A stretch of 60,235 bases of DNA, taken from positions 1 through 60,235 of the forward strand of contig JABHIW010000035.1 of assembly GCA_018670825.1 (NCBI GenBank), in the 5' to 3' direction. The DNA comes from Candidatus Scalindua sp. (GTDB lineage Bacteria > Planctomycetota > Brocadiia > Brocadiales > Scalinduaceae). Below the pieces are notes generated by a model. That model searched no databases and was not told where the DNA came from. It worked only from the letters and a program-made list of their open reading frames with translations. The translations under genes were made by a program, and so were the position numbers. Shown here one piece after another: positions 18,557 to 28,457 of this stretch; positions within the stretch are counted from its first letter, which is position 1, and each line of letters begins with the position of its first letter.

Positions 18557-19432
18557 ATGTTTCTGAAATATAGCTTAACCATACGTTTACTTATGTTGAA
18601 AAATAAAGAAATAAATAATTCTGTTTATCTCCCGGAAGTTGCCGAGGTCGTAAGCACACAACAGCTTACTGACATGGAGAAATACATTGAGCTGAAGTTT
18701 AAAGAACCAGGGAATTTCGATTTTAATCCCGGTCAGTTTATTCAGGTTTCTATCTTTGGTATTGGCGAAGCTCCTATATCAATCTCATCTTCCCCCTTTA
18801 ATAAAAATACAATTGGCATTTGTGTCAGAAAAGCTGGAGACGTTACCTCTGCCATTCACCAGTTGGAAAAAGGTTCATATCTTGGTATAAGAGGTCCACT
18901 GGGTAACGGGTTCCCGGTTGATGAAATGAAAGGAAAGGACCTTTTATTTGTAGCCGGTGGTCTGGGATTAGCGCCTCTACGCTCACTGATTAACTATGTC
19001 CTTGAAAAAAGAGATGACTTTGCAAAGATAACCATTCTGTACGGCACAAAGAGTCCCGAAGATATTCTGTTTACAACGGAGCTTGAACTCTGGAAAGCGA
19101 GAAAAGATATAGAAGTAGATATTACGGTTGATAAGCCCGGTGATGATTGGTCTGGCAAATCAGGAGTTATCACAAGGCTTATTCCTTCTCTAAAAATAGA
19201 ACCATCTAATACCTATGCATTGGTCGTCGGGCCACCCGTTATGTATAAGTATGTCCTTCTTGAACTCCAGGTGAAGCAGATACCCGAAGATAATATTATC
19301 ATGTCATTGGAGAGACGTATGAAATGCGGTATTGGAAAATGCGGCCATTGTCAGATCAACGGAGTATATGTATGCCTTGAAGGCCCGGAATTCAGCTACC
19401 ATAAATTAAAATTTCTGTCGGAGGCTATATGA
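18557..19432 (+). CDS. hydG: Sulfhydrogenase gamma subunit, FAD/NAD(P)-binding
   Basis: 291 residues, ferredoxin-NADP reductase type. The FAD region is APISISSSP, the glycine-rich GPLGNGFPV follows, the NAD(P) site is FVAGGLGLAPLRSLI, and the C-terminal [2Fe-2S] motif is MKCGIGKCGHCQINGVYVC. It passes electrons between NAD(P)H and the hydrogenase iron-sulfur chain. This hydG (sulfhydrogenase gamma) is unrelated to the radical-SAM HydG at 35504. It overlaps hydD by four bases. ATG 18593 is an alternative start. Confidence 0.9.
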   Translation: MFLKYSLTIRLLMLKNKEINNSVYLPEVAEVVSTQQLTDMEKYIELKFKEPGNFDFNPGQFIQVSIFGIGEAPISISSSPFNKNTIGICVRKAGDVTSAIHQLEKGSYLGIRGPLGNGFPVDEMKGKDLLFVAGGLGLAPLRSLINYVLEKRDDFAKITILYGTKSPEDILFTTELELWKARKDIEVDITVDKPGDDWSGKSGVITRLIPSLKIEPSNTYALVVGPPVMYKYVLLELQVKQIPEDNIIMSLERRMKCGIGKCGHCQINGVYVCLEGPEFSYHKLKFLSEAI

Positions 19433-20172
19433 CAAAACCAAGAGTCGCTTTTTTCTCATTTTCAAGCTGTGAAGGCTGCCAATTGGTAGTACTCACTATA
19501 GAAGAACAGCTTCTTGAACTTGTCAATTTAATAGACATTGTCTCTTTCAGAGAAGCGATGAGTGAAAAAAGCGAGGATTACGATATTGTGTTTGTAGAGG
19601 GAAGCATTACAACAACTTCGGAAATTGAAAGGATTAAGAAAATACGAAATACCGCTAAGGTCATAATAGCTTTAGGTGCATGTGCTACCATTGGAGGTGT
19701 TAATTGTCTGAAAAACCAATTTGAAATGGAGAAGGTTAAAGACATAGTATATGGTGAAAAGGCAGGGGATTATGAGACTATCCCTGCAAGGCCGATTGAA
19801 GCCGTAATAAAGGTCGATTACTGGATACAAGGGTGCCCCATAGACAAAGATGAATTTATTGAAGTAACCAAGGCACTACTGCTGGGGAAAAAACCTCGTA
19901 TACCCGAATACCCGGTGTGTGTTGAATGCCAGATGAGAGAAAACGTCTGTCTATTTGAGAAAGGCATGGTCTGTATGGGACCGGTTACAAGGGCCGGATG
20001 TAAGGCTATCTGTCCTACCTATAATGATGGATGTACCGGCTGCCGCGGCCTGATAGATGATCCAAATCTGTCATCGCATAAGAACCTGTTAAGTGAACAT
20101 GGATTGACTGTTGATGAAGCCATTTCACAATACATGCTGTTTGGGGGCAATAGTAAAGAGAAGTATGAATGA
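19429..20172 (+). CDS. hydD: Sulfhydrogenase delta subunit, [NiFe] small subunit
   Basis: 247 residues, the small-subunit family of group 3 [NiFe] hydrogenases. The proximal cluster ligands are SSCEGCQ near the N-terminus, GACATIGG and QGCPIDKDEF. A Cys-rich C-terminal part (CVECQMRENVC, GCKAICP, GCTGCRGL) is usual for the 3b/3c delta subunit. Translational coupling to the gamma gene is shown by the ATGA overlap. It relays electrons from the NiFe site to the beta/gamma subunits in the cytoplasm. Confidence 0.92.
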   Translation: MTKPRVAFFSFSSCEGCQLVVLTIEEQLLELVNLIDIVSFREAMSEKSEDYDIVFVEGSITTTSEIERIKKIRNTAKVIIALGACATIGGVNCLKNQFEMEKVKDIVYGEKAGDYETIPARPIEAVIKVDYWIQGCPIDKDEFIEVTKALLLGKKPRIPEYPVCVECQMRENVCLFEKGMVCMGPVTRAGCKAICPTYNDGCTGCRGLIDDPNLSSHKNLLSEHGLTVDEAISQYMLFGGNSKEKYE

Positions 20173-20246
20173 TCAAAGCAGTAAGCAGTAAACAATTGGC
20201 AGTATGCAAACAGCAAACTTACATATATTTTTTCAGGAAAAATTAA

Positions 20247-21539
20247 ATGCATGATTTCCACGTAGGTATTGAACATATAACACGAGTCGAAGGACACGGA
20301 AACATAATAATCGACGTTAAGGAAGGAAAGATCAGAGAACTGCGGATGGATATAGTGGAATCTCCGCGTTTTTTTGAGGCTATGGCGCTTGGAAGATCTT
20401 ATAAGGAAGTAGCACATATAACGTCACGCATTTGTGGCATATGCGCTGTTACTCATACTACTACATCAATAAAAGCCATTGAAGCGGCGCTCGGATTTAA
20501 ACCGTCGACACAGACAATAAAATTAAGGAAACTATTACTTAACGCCGAATTTATACAGAGTCATATTCTTCATGTTTATTTTTTGACGGCACCGGACTTC
20601 TTCAGAGTGGGAAGTGTATTTGGTATGGTAAAAGACAATAAAAAGGTTGTCTTAAGAGGCATGCGGATTAAAACCATCGCTAACGAATTATGTGCATTGG
20701 TGGGAGGCAGGCACATACACCCCATTACATTGAAGATTGGTTGTTTTTCTAAAAATCCTGAATCAAAAGATCTTGCCGCATTTAAGAAGAAAATTGAGGA
20801 TTTAGGGCCGGATATAGAAGAGACAGTAAAATTTTTCAAGAGCCTGAAAACTCCTGAATTTGAGAGAGAGACGGAATATATATCCCTGACTAACCCTGAT
20901 GAATACGCCCTTTATGATGGCAACATTAAATCCAGTGACAATGGTGAAATTTTACCTTCCGACTACCTGGACACGGTGAAGGAATTCATGGTCGCTCATT
21001 CTACATCAAAACATGCAAAATCCAATAGAGATTCTTATATGGTAGGTGCACTGGCAAGGTTTAATAACAATTATGATCAACTGCACTCGAAAGCAAAAGA
21101 AGTTGCTGAGGAGCTGGGATTAAAACACCCCTGTTACAATTCGTATATGAACAATATTGCTCAGGTAGTAGAAACAGTTCACTGTTTTGAAGACTGTATC
21201 AGATTGATTGATGATCTTATCTCAAGTGATTTGAAAGACGAAAAAATAGAGTTAATTGCTAAATCCGGACACGGTGTAGGTGCTACAGAGGCACCAAGAG
21301 GAACATTATATCACGAGCACAAATTAGATGATAATGGCAAGATTACCTACGCTAACTATATTATCCCAACCGGCCAGAACCTGGCAAACATACAGAATGA
21401 CTTAAGAACTCTTGTACCAGATATACTCGATCAACCAAGGGACGACATAATCCTTAATATAGAGATGCTTGTAAGGGCTTATGACCCATGCATATCGTGT
21501 GCGACACATTTAATGAAGGTAAAATTTGTAAATGAATGA
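20247..21539 (+). CDS. hydA: Sulfhydrogenase alpha subunit, [NiFe] large subunit
   Basis: 430 residues carrying both nickel-binding motifs: RICGICAVTH (R-x-C-G-x-C-x3-H) and the C-terminal DPCISCATH (D-P-C-x2-C-x-x-H), followed by a short tail that the maturation protease would remove. The form and partners match group 3b bidirectional NADP-linked hydrogenase (sulfhydrogenase). The 74-base gap after hydD contains a short repeat-like AGCAGTAA stretch, but all genes are collinear. The 3' end overlaps the protease gene by eight bases. Confidence 0.94.
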   Translation: MHDFHVGIEHITRVEGHGNIIIDVKEGKIRELRMDIVESPRFFEAMALGRSYKEVAHITSRICGICAVTHTTTSIKAIEAALGFKPSTQTIKLRKLLLNAEFIQSHILHVYFLTAPDFFRVGSVFGMVKDNKKVVLRGMRIKTIANELCALVGGRHIHPITLKIGCFSKNPESKDLAAFKKKIEDLGPDIEETVKFFKSLKTPEFERETEYISLTNPDEYALYDGNIKSSDNGEILPSDYLDTVKEFMVAHSTSKHAKSNRDSYMVGALARFNNNYDQLHSKAKEVAEELGLKHPCYNSYMNNIAQVVETVHCFEDCIRLIDDLISSDLKDEKIELIAKSGHGVGATEAPRGTLYHEHKLDDNGKITYANYIIPTGQNLANIQNDLRTLVPDILDQPRDDIILNIEMLVRAYDPCISCATHLMKVKFVNE

Positions 21540-22014
21540 TTATAACAAAATAGTAATTATTGGAATTGGTAATCTATTACTGATGGATGAAGGTATTGGT
21601 GTCCACACAATCAATGAATTAGAGAAATATGATCTTCCCAATAATGTAGAAATGTATGATGGAGGCACAGGAGGTTTTAAACTCATAGATCTGATGCATA
21701 ATACAAAGAAAGTAATATTTATTGATGCAGTAGAAATAGATAAAGCACCAGGCGCTATTACCGTATTTAAATCAAAAGATGTCCGTTCACTGTACCCTAA
21801 AAAAAAATATTCATTACATGATACTGATCTTCTGGAAGTAATTAAGATGACAGAGATGCTTGATAATCCTCCTGATATAGAGATTGTGGGTATCCAACCA
21901 AAGACAATCGATTATGGAACGACACTTTCTAAAGAGCTGGCAGATTCAATGTCAAATATAGTAAGCACAGTACGAAAGAGAATTGAAGAAGTTTGTAGTA
22001 CTCCGTCTGTCTAA
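21532..22014 (+). CDS. Hydrogenase maturation endopeptidase
   Basis: A 160-residue HyaD/HycI/FrhD-type protease. The start VIIGIGNLLLMDEGIGVHTINEL contains the metal-sensing Glu, and DGGTGGFKLIDLM and FIDAVEIDKAPG follow. It should cut the C-terminal peptide of the alpha subunit once nickel is inserted. The eight-base overlap with hydA supports a dedicated partner. Confidence 0.92.
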   Translation: MNDYNKIVIIGIGNLLLMDEGIGVHTINELEKYDLPNNVEMYDGGTGGFKLIDLMHNTKKVIFIDAVEIDKAPGAITVFKSKDVRSLYPKKKYSLHDTDLLEVIKMTEMLDNPPDIEIVGIQPKTIDYGTTLSKELADSMSNIVSTVRKRIEEVCSTPSV

Positions 22015-22021
22015 CAATTAC

Positions 22022-22070
22022 CCTCTCTTTCAAGGGGATTCCAGGATATGGATTCCTCTCGAAAGAGAGG
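22022..22070. repeat. Dispersed palindromic element, copy 2
   Basis: Arms CCTCTCTTTC (22022-22031) and GAAAGAGAGG (22061-22070). The right half is almost identical to the copy at 4060-4107. The right arm ends directly against the AAGGAG ribosome-binding site (22071-22076) of the response regulator gene, so folding could affect its translation. It may also end hydA-operon transcripts, although no T-run follows. Confidence 0.7.
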
Positions 22071-22085
22071 AAGGAGCTGATTTAT

Positions 22086-22499
22086 ATGACAAATCAAAAA
22101 ATACTAATCATTGACGATGACCCAGATATAGTTGAGGCGATGAGGATGCCCCTTGAGGCAAACTCCTATAACGTTGTTACTGCAAGTAATGGTAAAGAAG
22201 GTCTGAAAATGGCAAAAGAGGAGATCCCGGATTTAATAATACTTGACGTAATGATGGAGACAGATACTGAAGGATTTCATGTGGCCTATGAATTGAGAGA
22301 TGAAGGACCGGATTCTGAATACAAGGATTGCAGAAATATCCCTATACTGATGATTACCGCTATATCTCAACAAAAGGGTATGAATTTTTCTCCGAAAAAG
22401 GATGATACTTTTCTACCGGTTGATGATTTTATTGAAAAACCTGTCCAACCAAAGGATCTATTAGAAAGAACGGCATGGCTTCTTGCTGCTAAGAAATAG
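22086..22499 (+). CDS. Stand-alone response regulator receiver protein
   Basis: 137 residues, a single receiver domain. The acidic pocket is LIIDDDPD, the phosphoacceptor is in LIILDVMME, the switch residue is in MITAIS, and the conserved Lys-Pro is in IEKPVQP. There is no output domain. It lies 57 bases before a membrane histidine kinase gene on the same strand and is the likely partner. AAGGAG stands nine bases before the ATG. Confidence 0.92.
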   Translation: MTNQKILIIDDDPDIVEAMRMPLEANSYNVVTASNGKEGLKMAKEEIPDLIILDVMMETDTEGFHVAYELRDEGPDSEYKDCRNIPILMITAISQQKGMNFSPKKDDTFLPVDDFIEKPVQPKDLLERTAWLLAAKK

Positions 22500-22556
22500 A
22501 TTTAGCAAGGACTTACACTAAGTCGGTTTTATATACTCCAGGAGGCACAGGCCCTC

Positions 22557-23915
22557 ATGTCATATAGTACTCATACACAAAAAAAATCCTCACGGGAACA
22601 AGAACTTATTGAAAGTCTTTCAAGGTTTATAAACCTTCGCTGGATTATGGTTGTTGGTATATGTATCACATCCATATCTGCCAGATTTGTCCTAAGCATC
22701 AGTCTACCACTTACTTCGATACTCATTATCACATTCTGTATATTGTTGTTTAACTCTGTCTGTATCTATTACCAGAAACACGTAAAATCATATGAAAACT
22801 TTGCCAATTTTCAGATTTCTGTAGACTGGATAGCCCTTGTCTTTCTTGTACATTATACGGGAGGTATTGAAAGTCCTGTAATCTTCTACTTCATATTTCA
22901 TGTGATTATAGCAGCGATCCTTTTGTCAAAAAGAGAATGCTATCTTCAGTCTGGATTTGCAGTGTTATTAATAGTCAGCCTGTCAATCCTGGAATATTTC
23001 TCTATTATTCCCCATGTTCATATTAAGGAGCTGTTCCCAATTCCGGTTTATGACAATGGTCTTTATCTCCTGTCAATAATCTTCTTCAGCATCACATCCT
23101 TATATATCTCTGCATATCTGGCTACATCTGTTAATAATCGCCTCAGGAGGAGAGAAAGGGAAATTGTGGCACTGAAAGACAGCATCACTGATGCATATAA
23201 CAAGCTCGAAGAGTTAGATAGAGAAAAAAGTGAATTCACATACAAAGTTACACACGAACTCAGGTCTCCTTTAAGTGCGATACAAAGTCTTCTAAAATCA
23301 ATTGAAGAGGGTTATGCAGGTGAAATTTCAGTGAAGGCAAAAGAATTAATCATAAGGTCTGAGAAAAGGACGAGTTTCCTCCTGACACTTGTTAACGGCC
23401 TCCTTGATCTGATTGCGGGTAGGATAAGAAAGCCTAAAGAAGGTGATATAAAATCAGTTGACATAAATACTGCTGTTAAGAATACATTGGATCTAATGCA
23501 GGAAAAAACAAAAGCAAAGAATCTAAAAATCAAAATCAAATCCACTCCAACTCCTACTTATTTAAGGATAGTTCCGGATGATCTTGATATTATATTGACA
23601 AATTTGATTGATAACTCAGTAAAGTACACAGAACAAGGAGGCACAATAAGGGTAAACAACTTACTAACTGATAAGGAAATTAAGATAGAGATATCTGATA
23701 CAGGAATCGGTATCACTAAAGATGACCTAAATAAGATCTTTGACGAATTTTACCGGTCCAAAAATGCAAAGGCTGTTGAACTGCATGGTACAGGGCTGGG
23801 GCTTCCCATAGTCAAGAATCTGATCGAACGGTACGGAGGTAGCATAGAGATTCAGAGTGAGATAGGAGAAGGAACGACTGTCACTGTTTCATTTCCTATT
23901 GAAAAACAAAATTAG
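22557..23915 (+). CDS. Membrane-bound sensor histidine kinase (RegB-like sensor)
   Basis: 452 residues. About six membrane segments fill residues 25-200, including HYTGGIESPVIFYFIFHVIIAAILLS, a stretch reminiscent of RegB/PrrB-type and other redox-linked sensors. A short coiled coil leads to HisKA (VTHELRSPLSAIQS, the His being phosphorylated) and HATPase (DNSVKYTEQGG, DTGIGI, GTGLGLPIVKNLIERYGG). It probably phosphorylates the receiver protein encoded just upstream. GGAGG is placed before the ATG. The signal is unknown. Confidence 0.9.
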   Translation: MSYSTHTQKKSSREQELIESLSRFINLRWIMVVGICITSISARFVLSISLPLTSILIITFCILLFNSVCIYYQKHVKSYENFANFQISVDWIALVFLVHYTGGIESPVIFYFIFHVIIAAILLSKRECYLQSGFAVLLIVSLSILEYFSIIPHVHIKELFPIPVYDNGLYLLSIIFFSITSLYISAYLATSVNNRLRRREREIVALKDSITDAYNKLEELDREKSEFTYKVTHELRSPLSAIQSLLKSIEEGYAGEISVKAKELIIRSEKRTSFLLTLVNGLLDLIAGRIRKPKEGDIKSVDINTAVKNTLDLMQEKTKAKNLKIKIKSTPTPTYLRIVPDDLDIILTNLIDNSVKYTEQGGTIRVNNLLTDKEIKIEISDTGIGITKDDLNKIFDEFYRSKNAKAVELHGTGLGLPIVKNLIERYGGSIEIQSEIGEGTTVTVSFPIEKQN

Positions 23916-24173
23916 CACAAATATGCATACATACTTCCGTTTTTAAATTTGTACATGACCTTACACAAGACACTTTAGATTTTCTTCCATTAGGGATCGA
24001 TTCGAATTAACTCCTTTCAACGTGGTATTCCAATTTTTTTTCGTTACCTTCTTTCATCTATTTTGTAGTATTATATCGGTTCTTGACGTTCTTCCCTTTG
24101 GAGCAATGGTATCTTCTCCTGTGTGGCAGAAATTATTTCTGATTTATAAAAATTATTTATTATCCAATTTGCT

Positions 24174-25163
24174 ATGACATATTTGATTACCTCAAAAAAT
24201 GTTCAATCTGTACTGACGTATCCACTCTCCTTAAAAACAGTTGAGGCTGCGTTCAAGGCTTTCGGCCAGGGCAAAGCATTCCAACCGCCAAAGTCTTACC
24301 TGACATTCAAAGATGGTGATTTACGTTCGATGCCGGCATACATTAACGCACCGGGTATGAACATAGCCGGAATTAAATCGGTTAATGTCCATCCTGACAA
24401 TCACAAAAAGTTTGGTTTACCAACCGTTATGGCCACTATTCTCCTGACTGACCCTAAGAATGGGTTTAATATTGCCGTATTAGACGGTACACATATTACT
24501 AACATGCGTACAGGAGCGTCAGGTGGCGTCGCAACGAAGTATCTGTCCAGGAAGAACAGTAAAGTTATGACCTTGATTGGTGCTGGCGCACAGGCTTATA
24601 CACAATTGCATCATATCATGCTTACAAGAAACCTCAAAGAAGTCCGCGTACACGCACGTTCCGAAAATTCCATGAATAAGTTCTGCCTGGAGATGTCTAA
24701 AGAATATCCTGAAGTTACTTTCCGTCCGGAACCTGACGGCAAAAAAGCCTGCCGTGGAGCGGATATTATTACGACTACCACACCTGCCAGAAAACCGGTT
24801 ATCAAGAAATCCTGGATTGATCCCGGCACACACATTAATGGTATTGGCGCTGATGCAGCCGGGAAACAGGAGCTGCAAACAGCTTTGACTAAATCATGTA
24901 AGATTGTGGTAGATGAATGGCAGCAGGCATCCCATTCCGGAGAAATTAATATTCCCGTTTCCAGGAAAAAATTAAAGAGACAAGACATTAACGCAGAACT
25001 TGGAGAAATTGTTGCCGGTAAGAAAAAAGGCAGAACATCAGATAATGAAATCACTTTGTTTGATTCAACCGGTTTAGCTATCCAGGATGTCTCGACCGCG
25101 TATGTTGTGTATCAGGCATTTATGAATAAGCAAAAGAAACCAAAACATATCAAGTTGTTTTAA
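24174..25163 (+). CDS. Ornithine cyclodeaminase / alanine dehydrogenase family protein
   Basis: 329 residues of the OCD/mu-crystallin family. Substrate-side landmarks are DGDLRSMPAYI and KSVNVHPDN. The NAD(P) fold is MTLIGAGAQAYTQLHHI, followed by DIITTTTPARKPVI and GTHINGIGADAAGKQEL. The family includes ornithine cyclodeaminase, archaeal-type alanine dehydrogenase and imine reductases; sequence alone does not decide which. No convincing Shine-Dalgarno precedes the ATG. No obvious pathway partner is adjacent. Confidence 0.88.
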   Translation: MTYLITSKNVQSVLTYPLSLKTVEAAFKAFGQGKAFQPPKSYLTFKDGDLRSMPAYINAPGMNIAGIKSVNVHPDNHKKFGLPTVMATILLTDPKNGFNIAVLDGTHITNMRTGASGGVATKYLSRKNSKVMTLIGAGAQAYTQLHHIMLTRNLKEVRVHARSENSMNKFCLEMSKEYPEVTFRPEPDGKKACRGADIITTTTPARKPVIKKSWIDPGTHINGIGADAAGKQELQTALTKSCKIVVDEWQQASHSGEINIPVSRKKLKRQDINAELGEIVAGKKKGRTSDNEITLFDSTGLAIQDVSTAYVVYQAFMNKQKKPKHIKLF

Positions 25164-25198
25164 GACTTGATTTCAAACTCCCCGAAAGGTTATTCCTT

Positions 25199-25717
25199 AT
25201 GAAACTTAAAGTGTCAGGCCCTGTTAGAAAGAATAGAAGAATTTCCCTAGTTTATGCACCTGTTATTGTTATAGCTGTCCTGCTTCTCAGTACCTTATGC
25301 TCAAGTACAGTCGGAGCTGATTCCGCTTTTGGAGATAAAATTTCTGGCACATATTTACTGACTGAAGATGATGACGGCGGTTCCCGGATTGTAACAATCA
25401 CTGCGGACGGCAACTGGTTTGGAATTCATTCGTATCAGTTAGACAATAAATTCAGTAATCAACAGGGAGTATGGAAGAAGAGAGGAGATAGGAAAATTGT
25501 CGTCAGCACACTCAATTTTTCTCTCCTGAAGGATGGTGTCGGTTCATCACGATTCGCCTTCACCATAGAATTCGATAATACGTTTCAGCATGTGACCGGA
25601 GAACACTCCGGCAAAGTGTTCCCTCACGGTGTAGACCCTCTCGATCCTCTGGCAATCCCAATTAAAACGTTTAGTAATACATTCACTGGGAAACGGCTCA
25701 TAGTTACTGACAAATAG
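25199..25717 (+). CDS. Secreted beta-rich protein of unknown function
   Basis: 172 residues with a signal peptide near VYAPVIVIAVLLLSTLCSSTVGA. The mature part is beta-rich and resembles small lipocalin- or DUF-type secreted domains (SGTYLLTEDDDGGSRIVTITADGNW, QQGVWKKRGDRKIV). I cannot name the family. AGG at 25187 and the gap of 35 bases after the dehydrogenase gene suggest co-transcription. Confidence 0.65.
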   Translation: MKLKVSGPVRKNRRISLVYAPVIVIAVLLLSTLCSSTVGADSAFGDKISGTYLLTEDDDGGSRIVTITADGNWFGIHSYQLDNKFSNQQGVWKKRGDRKIVVSTLNFSLLKDGVGSSRFAFTIEFDNTFQHVTGEHSGKVFPHGVDPLDPLAIPIKTFSNTFTGKRLIVTDK

Positions 25718-26243
25718 AGCAAAATTACAATTAATCATAACTGCCTGATTTAGTGTCAGTTATGTAGCTATCACTTTATTTAACAATGACTTACAACTTT
25801 ATTCTTTTCCTGTTGATTCCGGAAGTGTCCTGCTGATTACACTGGATCTGACTATAGTAGTTTTGTAGTTTTTTTGTCATTAAGTTTTTGATTGGATGTC
25901 AAAGAGTCTTATCTTGTACCTTACTCATATACAAAAAAATCTTTCTAATCTCACCGCAAATTTTTGATCATACGGAAGTTAACTAATAGCCCCCCTGCTT
26001 GTCGAACAAGAAAAAGAAGAGGTAAAGTTTTTAGGTTTAGTTTTGACTTGCTTGGTTTTAAGGCTAAAATGGGGAAGTTGATTTACTCACTATTCTGGTC
26101 TGTTTTCATTTGCTCTTGACTTCCAACCCAGGAGTTCTGCTGATTACGGTATAATTGACCACATTCTAACTACAAGAATTTCACAACTAGTCTATTCTGT
26201 GCCATGAATCCCTGGCAATGTGGTTATGGGTTTTTATCATCTA
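25718..26243. other. Convergent intergenic stretch, nothing recognised
   Basis: AT-rich spacer between two converging genes. A short echo (ctgctgattac, at about 25830 and 26131) is the only internal repeat noticed. Confidence 0.4.
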
Positions 26244-28151
26244 CTATCCGGAATTCATCACATCATTTATATGTTTAGTTAACTCTAATAAATTGAATGG
26301 TTTTTTGAGAATAAAATCAACTTTTATGCCTTCTTCATCTATCGGTTTGAGTTTTTCTCCCCAACCGGTGATTATGCCTATCTTTGGCCTTTTCTCTAAA
26401 TGATTCAGGGCCTTTATCACATCATATCCAAAAACTTTTGGCATGGCAATGTCACATAACGCAAGGTCAAAATACTCACTATTTATTAGTTCCATAGCAT
26501 CAGCACCGTTATCAACGACCTTCACTTTATTACCACTTTTCGAAAGAAAATCATCCAGTACATTGCATATTTCCTCCTCATCGTCTACTACCAAAATGCT
26601 AAGATCCTTGTCTTTTGTTTCTTGTTCTGGAGTCGTTTTTGGGGTGACTAAATTTGTTGTAGACGGAAATTGAAGAGTAAATGTGCTGCCCTTCCCCACC
26701 TCACTTTCAACATCTATCCTGCCACTATGCCTGGTGACTATGCCATAAGCGGTACTCATACCTAATCCGGTTCCTACTGGATTTTTAGTAGTGAAAAATG
26801 GGTCAAATATATTCTTTTTAACATCTTCTGACATACCCTCTCCGGTATCAGTTATTTTTACAAATACGACTCCATCCTTATCCCATGTACTGAATGAGAT
26901 ACTACCACCTTCAGGCATAGCGTCAAGTGCATTGGTTATTACATTTATAAATATCTCGCTTATCTCTGTAGGATTACACATTAGAGATGGAACTTCCTTC
27001 ATTCCTTCCTTGTCTATCTGGTAGTTTATGCCTTTGATCTGTGCCATGCTCTTCCACCTGGGCATTGTGAATTCAAGGGACTGCTCTATCATTTCTCTAA
27101 TATCAGAAGATACGAATTTTTTTGTGTCTTGCCTTGTCTTAGTAAATTTAAGCATATTACTGGATATTTCAGCTCCATCATTGACAGCTTTATCAATAGT
27201 ACAAAGTGCATCTGTCAATTCTCTATGATCGTTATAGGTTTCTGCCAGCAACTGAACATTACCGGAGATGACTGCAAGAATATTGTTAAACTCATGGGAT
27301 ATTCCTGCGGTTATTGTGCCGATAGACTTTAACTTTTCTGACTGAATGAGCGCCTTTTCCATTTTTATACGGTCAGTAATGTCAGTAGATATTCCACATA
27401 CTCCATAAATTTCACCTTTGGTATTAACTAGTGGAAATTTTAATGAAATATAAGTATGTAACCCTTCTCCATGGGAAGCAATCTCTTCAAATTCAATTGG
27501 TATTTTAGCTTTTAATACTTTTTTATCGTTTTCTTGAAATGCCTCCGCTATTTTCTTTGAAAAAATATCAAAATCTGTCTTACCAATAATTTGTTCATTA
27601 GAAATGTTAAAAAGGGTTTCAAATTGTTTATTTATTAGAATATAATTGCCCTGAGTATCCTTTAGATATATAACCGCAGGTGAATTATCTATTATTGCCT
27701 GAAGTTCTTCTTCTTTCTTTCTTAAAGTATTTGTAATCTTCTTACGCTCTGCTATTTCACCTATCAATTCTTGTTGTACTTGTTTTAACTTAATGGCATT
27801 CCTTATTGTTCCCCTAAGCACATCAATATTATAAGGTTTTCTGATAAAAGAGGAGATTCCCAGATCAAAACATTTTCTTATGTCACTCCCATCTCCATGT
27901 CCGGTTAGAGCTATTACTGAACAGTAATCTTGATGCCTAATTCTCAAATTTTCCAGAAATTCAACTCCATTCATCCCTGGCATCCTTAAATCCAGAATAA
28001 CCAATATAGGTTTTTCTTCTTCGTATTTTGTCAATCCGTCCTTGCCATTTGCGGCTGATATAAATTTAAACCCCATGCCTTTTAGATCTTCCAGTATTGA
28101 CTCTATTACTATTTCTTCATCATCTATTACCAAAATTTTATTGTTAAGCAA
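26244..28151 (-). CDS. Soluble hybrid histidine kinase (REC-PAS-HisKA-HATPase-REC)
   Basis: 635 residues without membrane segments. The N-terminal receiver has VILDLRMPG, the PAS domain starts near LQAIIDNSPAVIYLKD, HisKA has ISHEFNNILAVISG, HATPase has NALDAMPEGG, DTGEGM and GTGLGMSTAYGIV, and the C-terminal receiver has LALCDIAMP and a late KKPF. Two receiver domains flank the kinase, so it can both receive and pass on phosphate. It is the last gene of the reverse-strand signalling set that begins with the TonB receptor, with a 306-base gap before it, so separate transcription is possible. Confidence 0.92.
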   Translation of the reverse strand: MLNNKILVIDDEEIVIESILEDLKGMGFKFISAANGKDGLTKYEEEKPILVILDLRMPGMNGVEFLENLRIRHQDYCSVIALTGHGDGSDIRKCFDLGISSFIRKPYNIDVLRGTIRNAIKLKQVQQELIGEIAERKKITNTLRKKEEELQAIIDNSPAVIYLKDTQGNYILINKQFETLFNISNEQIIGKTDFDIFSKKIAEAFQENDKKVLKAKIPIEFEEIASHGEGLHTYISLKFPLVNTKGEIYGVCGISTDITDRIKMEKALIQSEKLKSIGTITAGISHEFNNILAVISGNVQLLAETYNDHRELTDALCTIDKAVNDGAEISSNMLKFTKTRQDTKKFVSSDIREMIEQSLEFTMPRWKSMAQIKGINYQIDKEGMKEVPSLMCNPTEISEIFINVITNALDAMPEGGSISFSTWDKDGVVFVKITDTGEGMSEDVKKNIFDPFFTTKNPVGTGLGMSTAYGIVTRHSGRIDVESEVGKGSTFTLQFPSTTNLVTPKTTPEQETKDKDLSILVVDDEEEICNVLDDFLSKSGNKVKVVDNGADAMELINSEYFDLALCDIAMPKVFGYDVIKALNHLEKRPKIGIITGWGEKLKPIDEEGIKVDFILKKPFNLLELTKHINDVMNSG

Positions 28152-28457
28152 GATGCCTTACCTCCCGTTATGTGCTTTTTCACATGACTTAGTAACTGTA
28201 CAAGTTATCATATAAATGCGTTATAAAAGACACTTGTAATGAGTTAAAATTTTCTAAATCTAGCTTCTGAAATTATGAACGTTTGAATACCTGTTTCTAT
28301 TGCCATGGCAATACATATCTATCAGAACATTACCGTGGTGATTGCACATTTGTGTATGTTTTATCGAATCTATTTCATAAATCTATAAAAAAGCTTTGAT
28401 TGCTTGTAATTTAACATTTTATTATTTTCACGCCAGTATCAGGCTGTCATTCGGCTC
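28152..28457. other. Spacer between two kinase genes
   Basis: Holds a perfect 14-base palindrome ATTGCCATGGCAAT (28299-28312), a candidate operator for the downstream hybrid kinase. No gene is seen. Confidence 0.4.
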
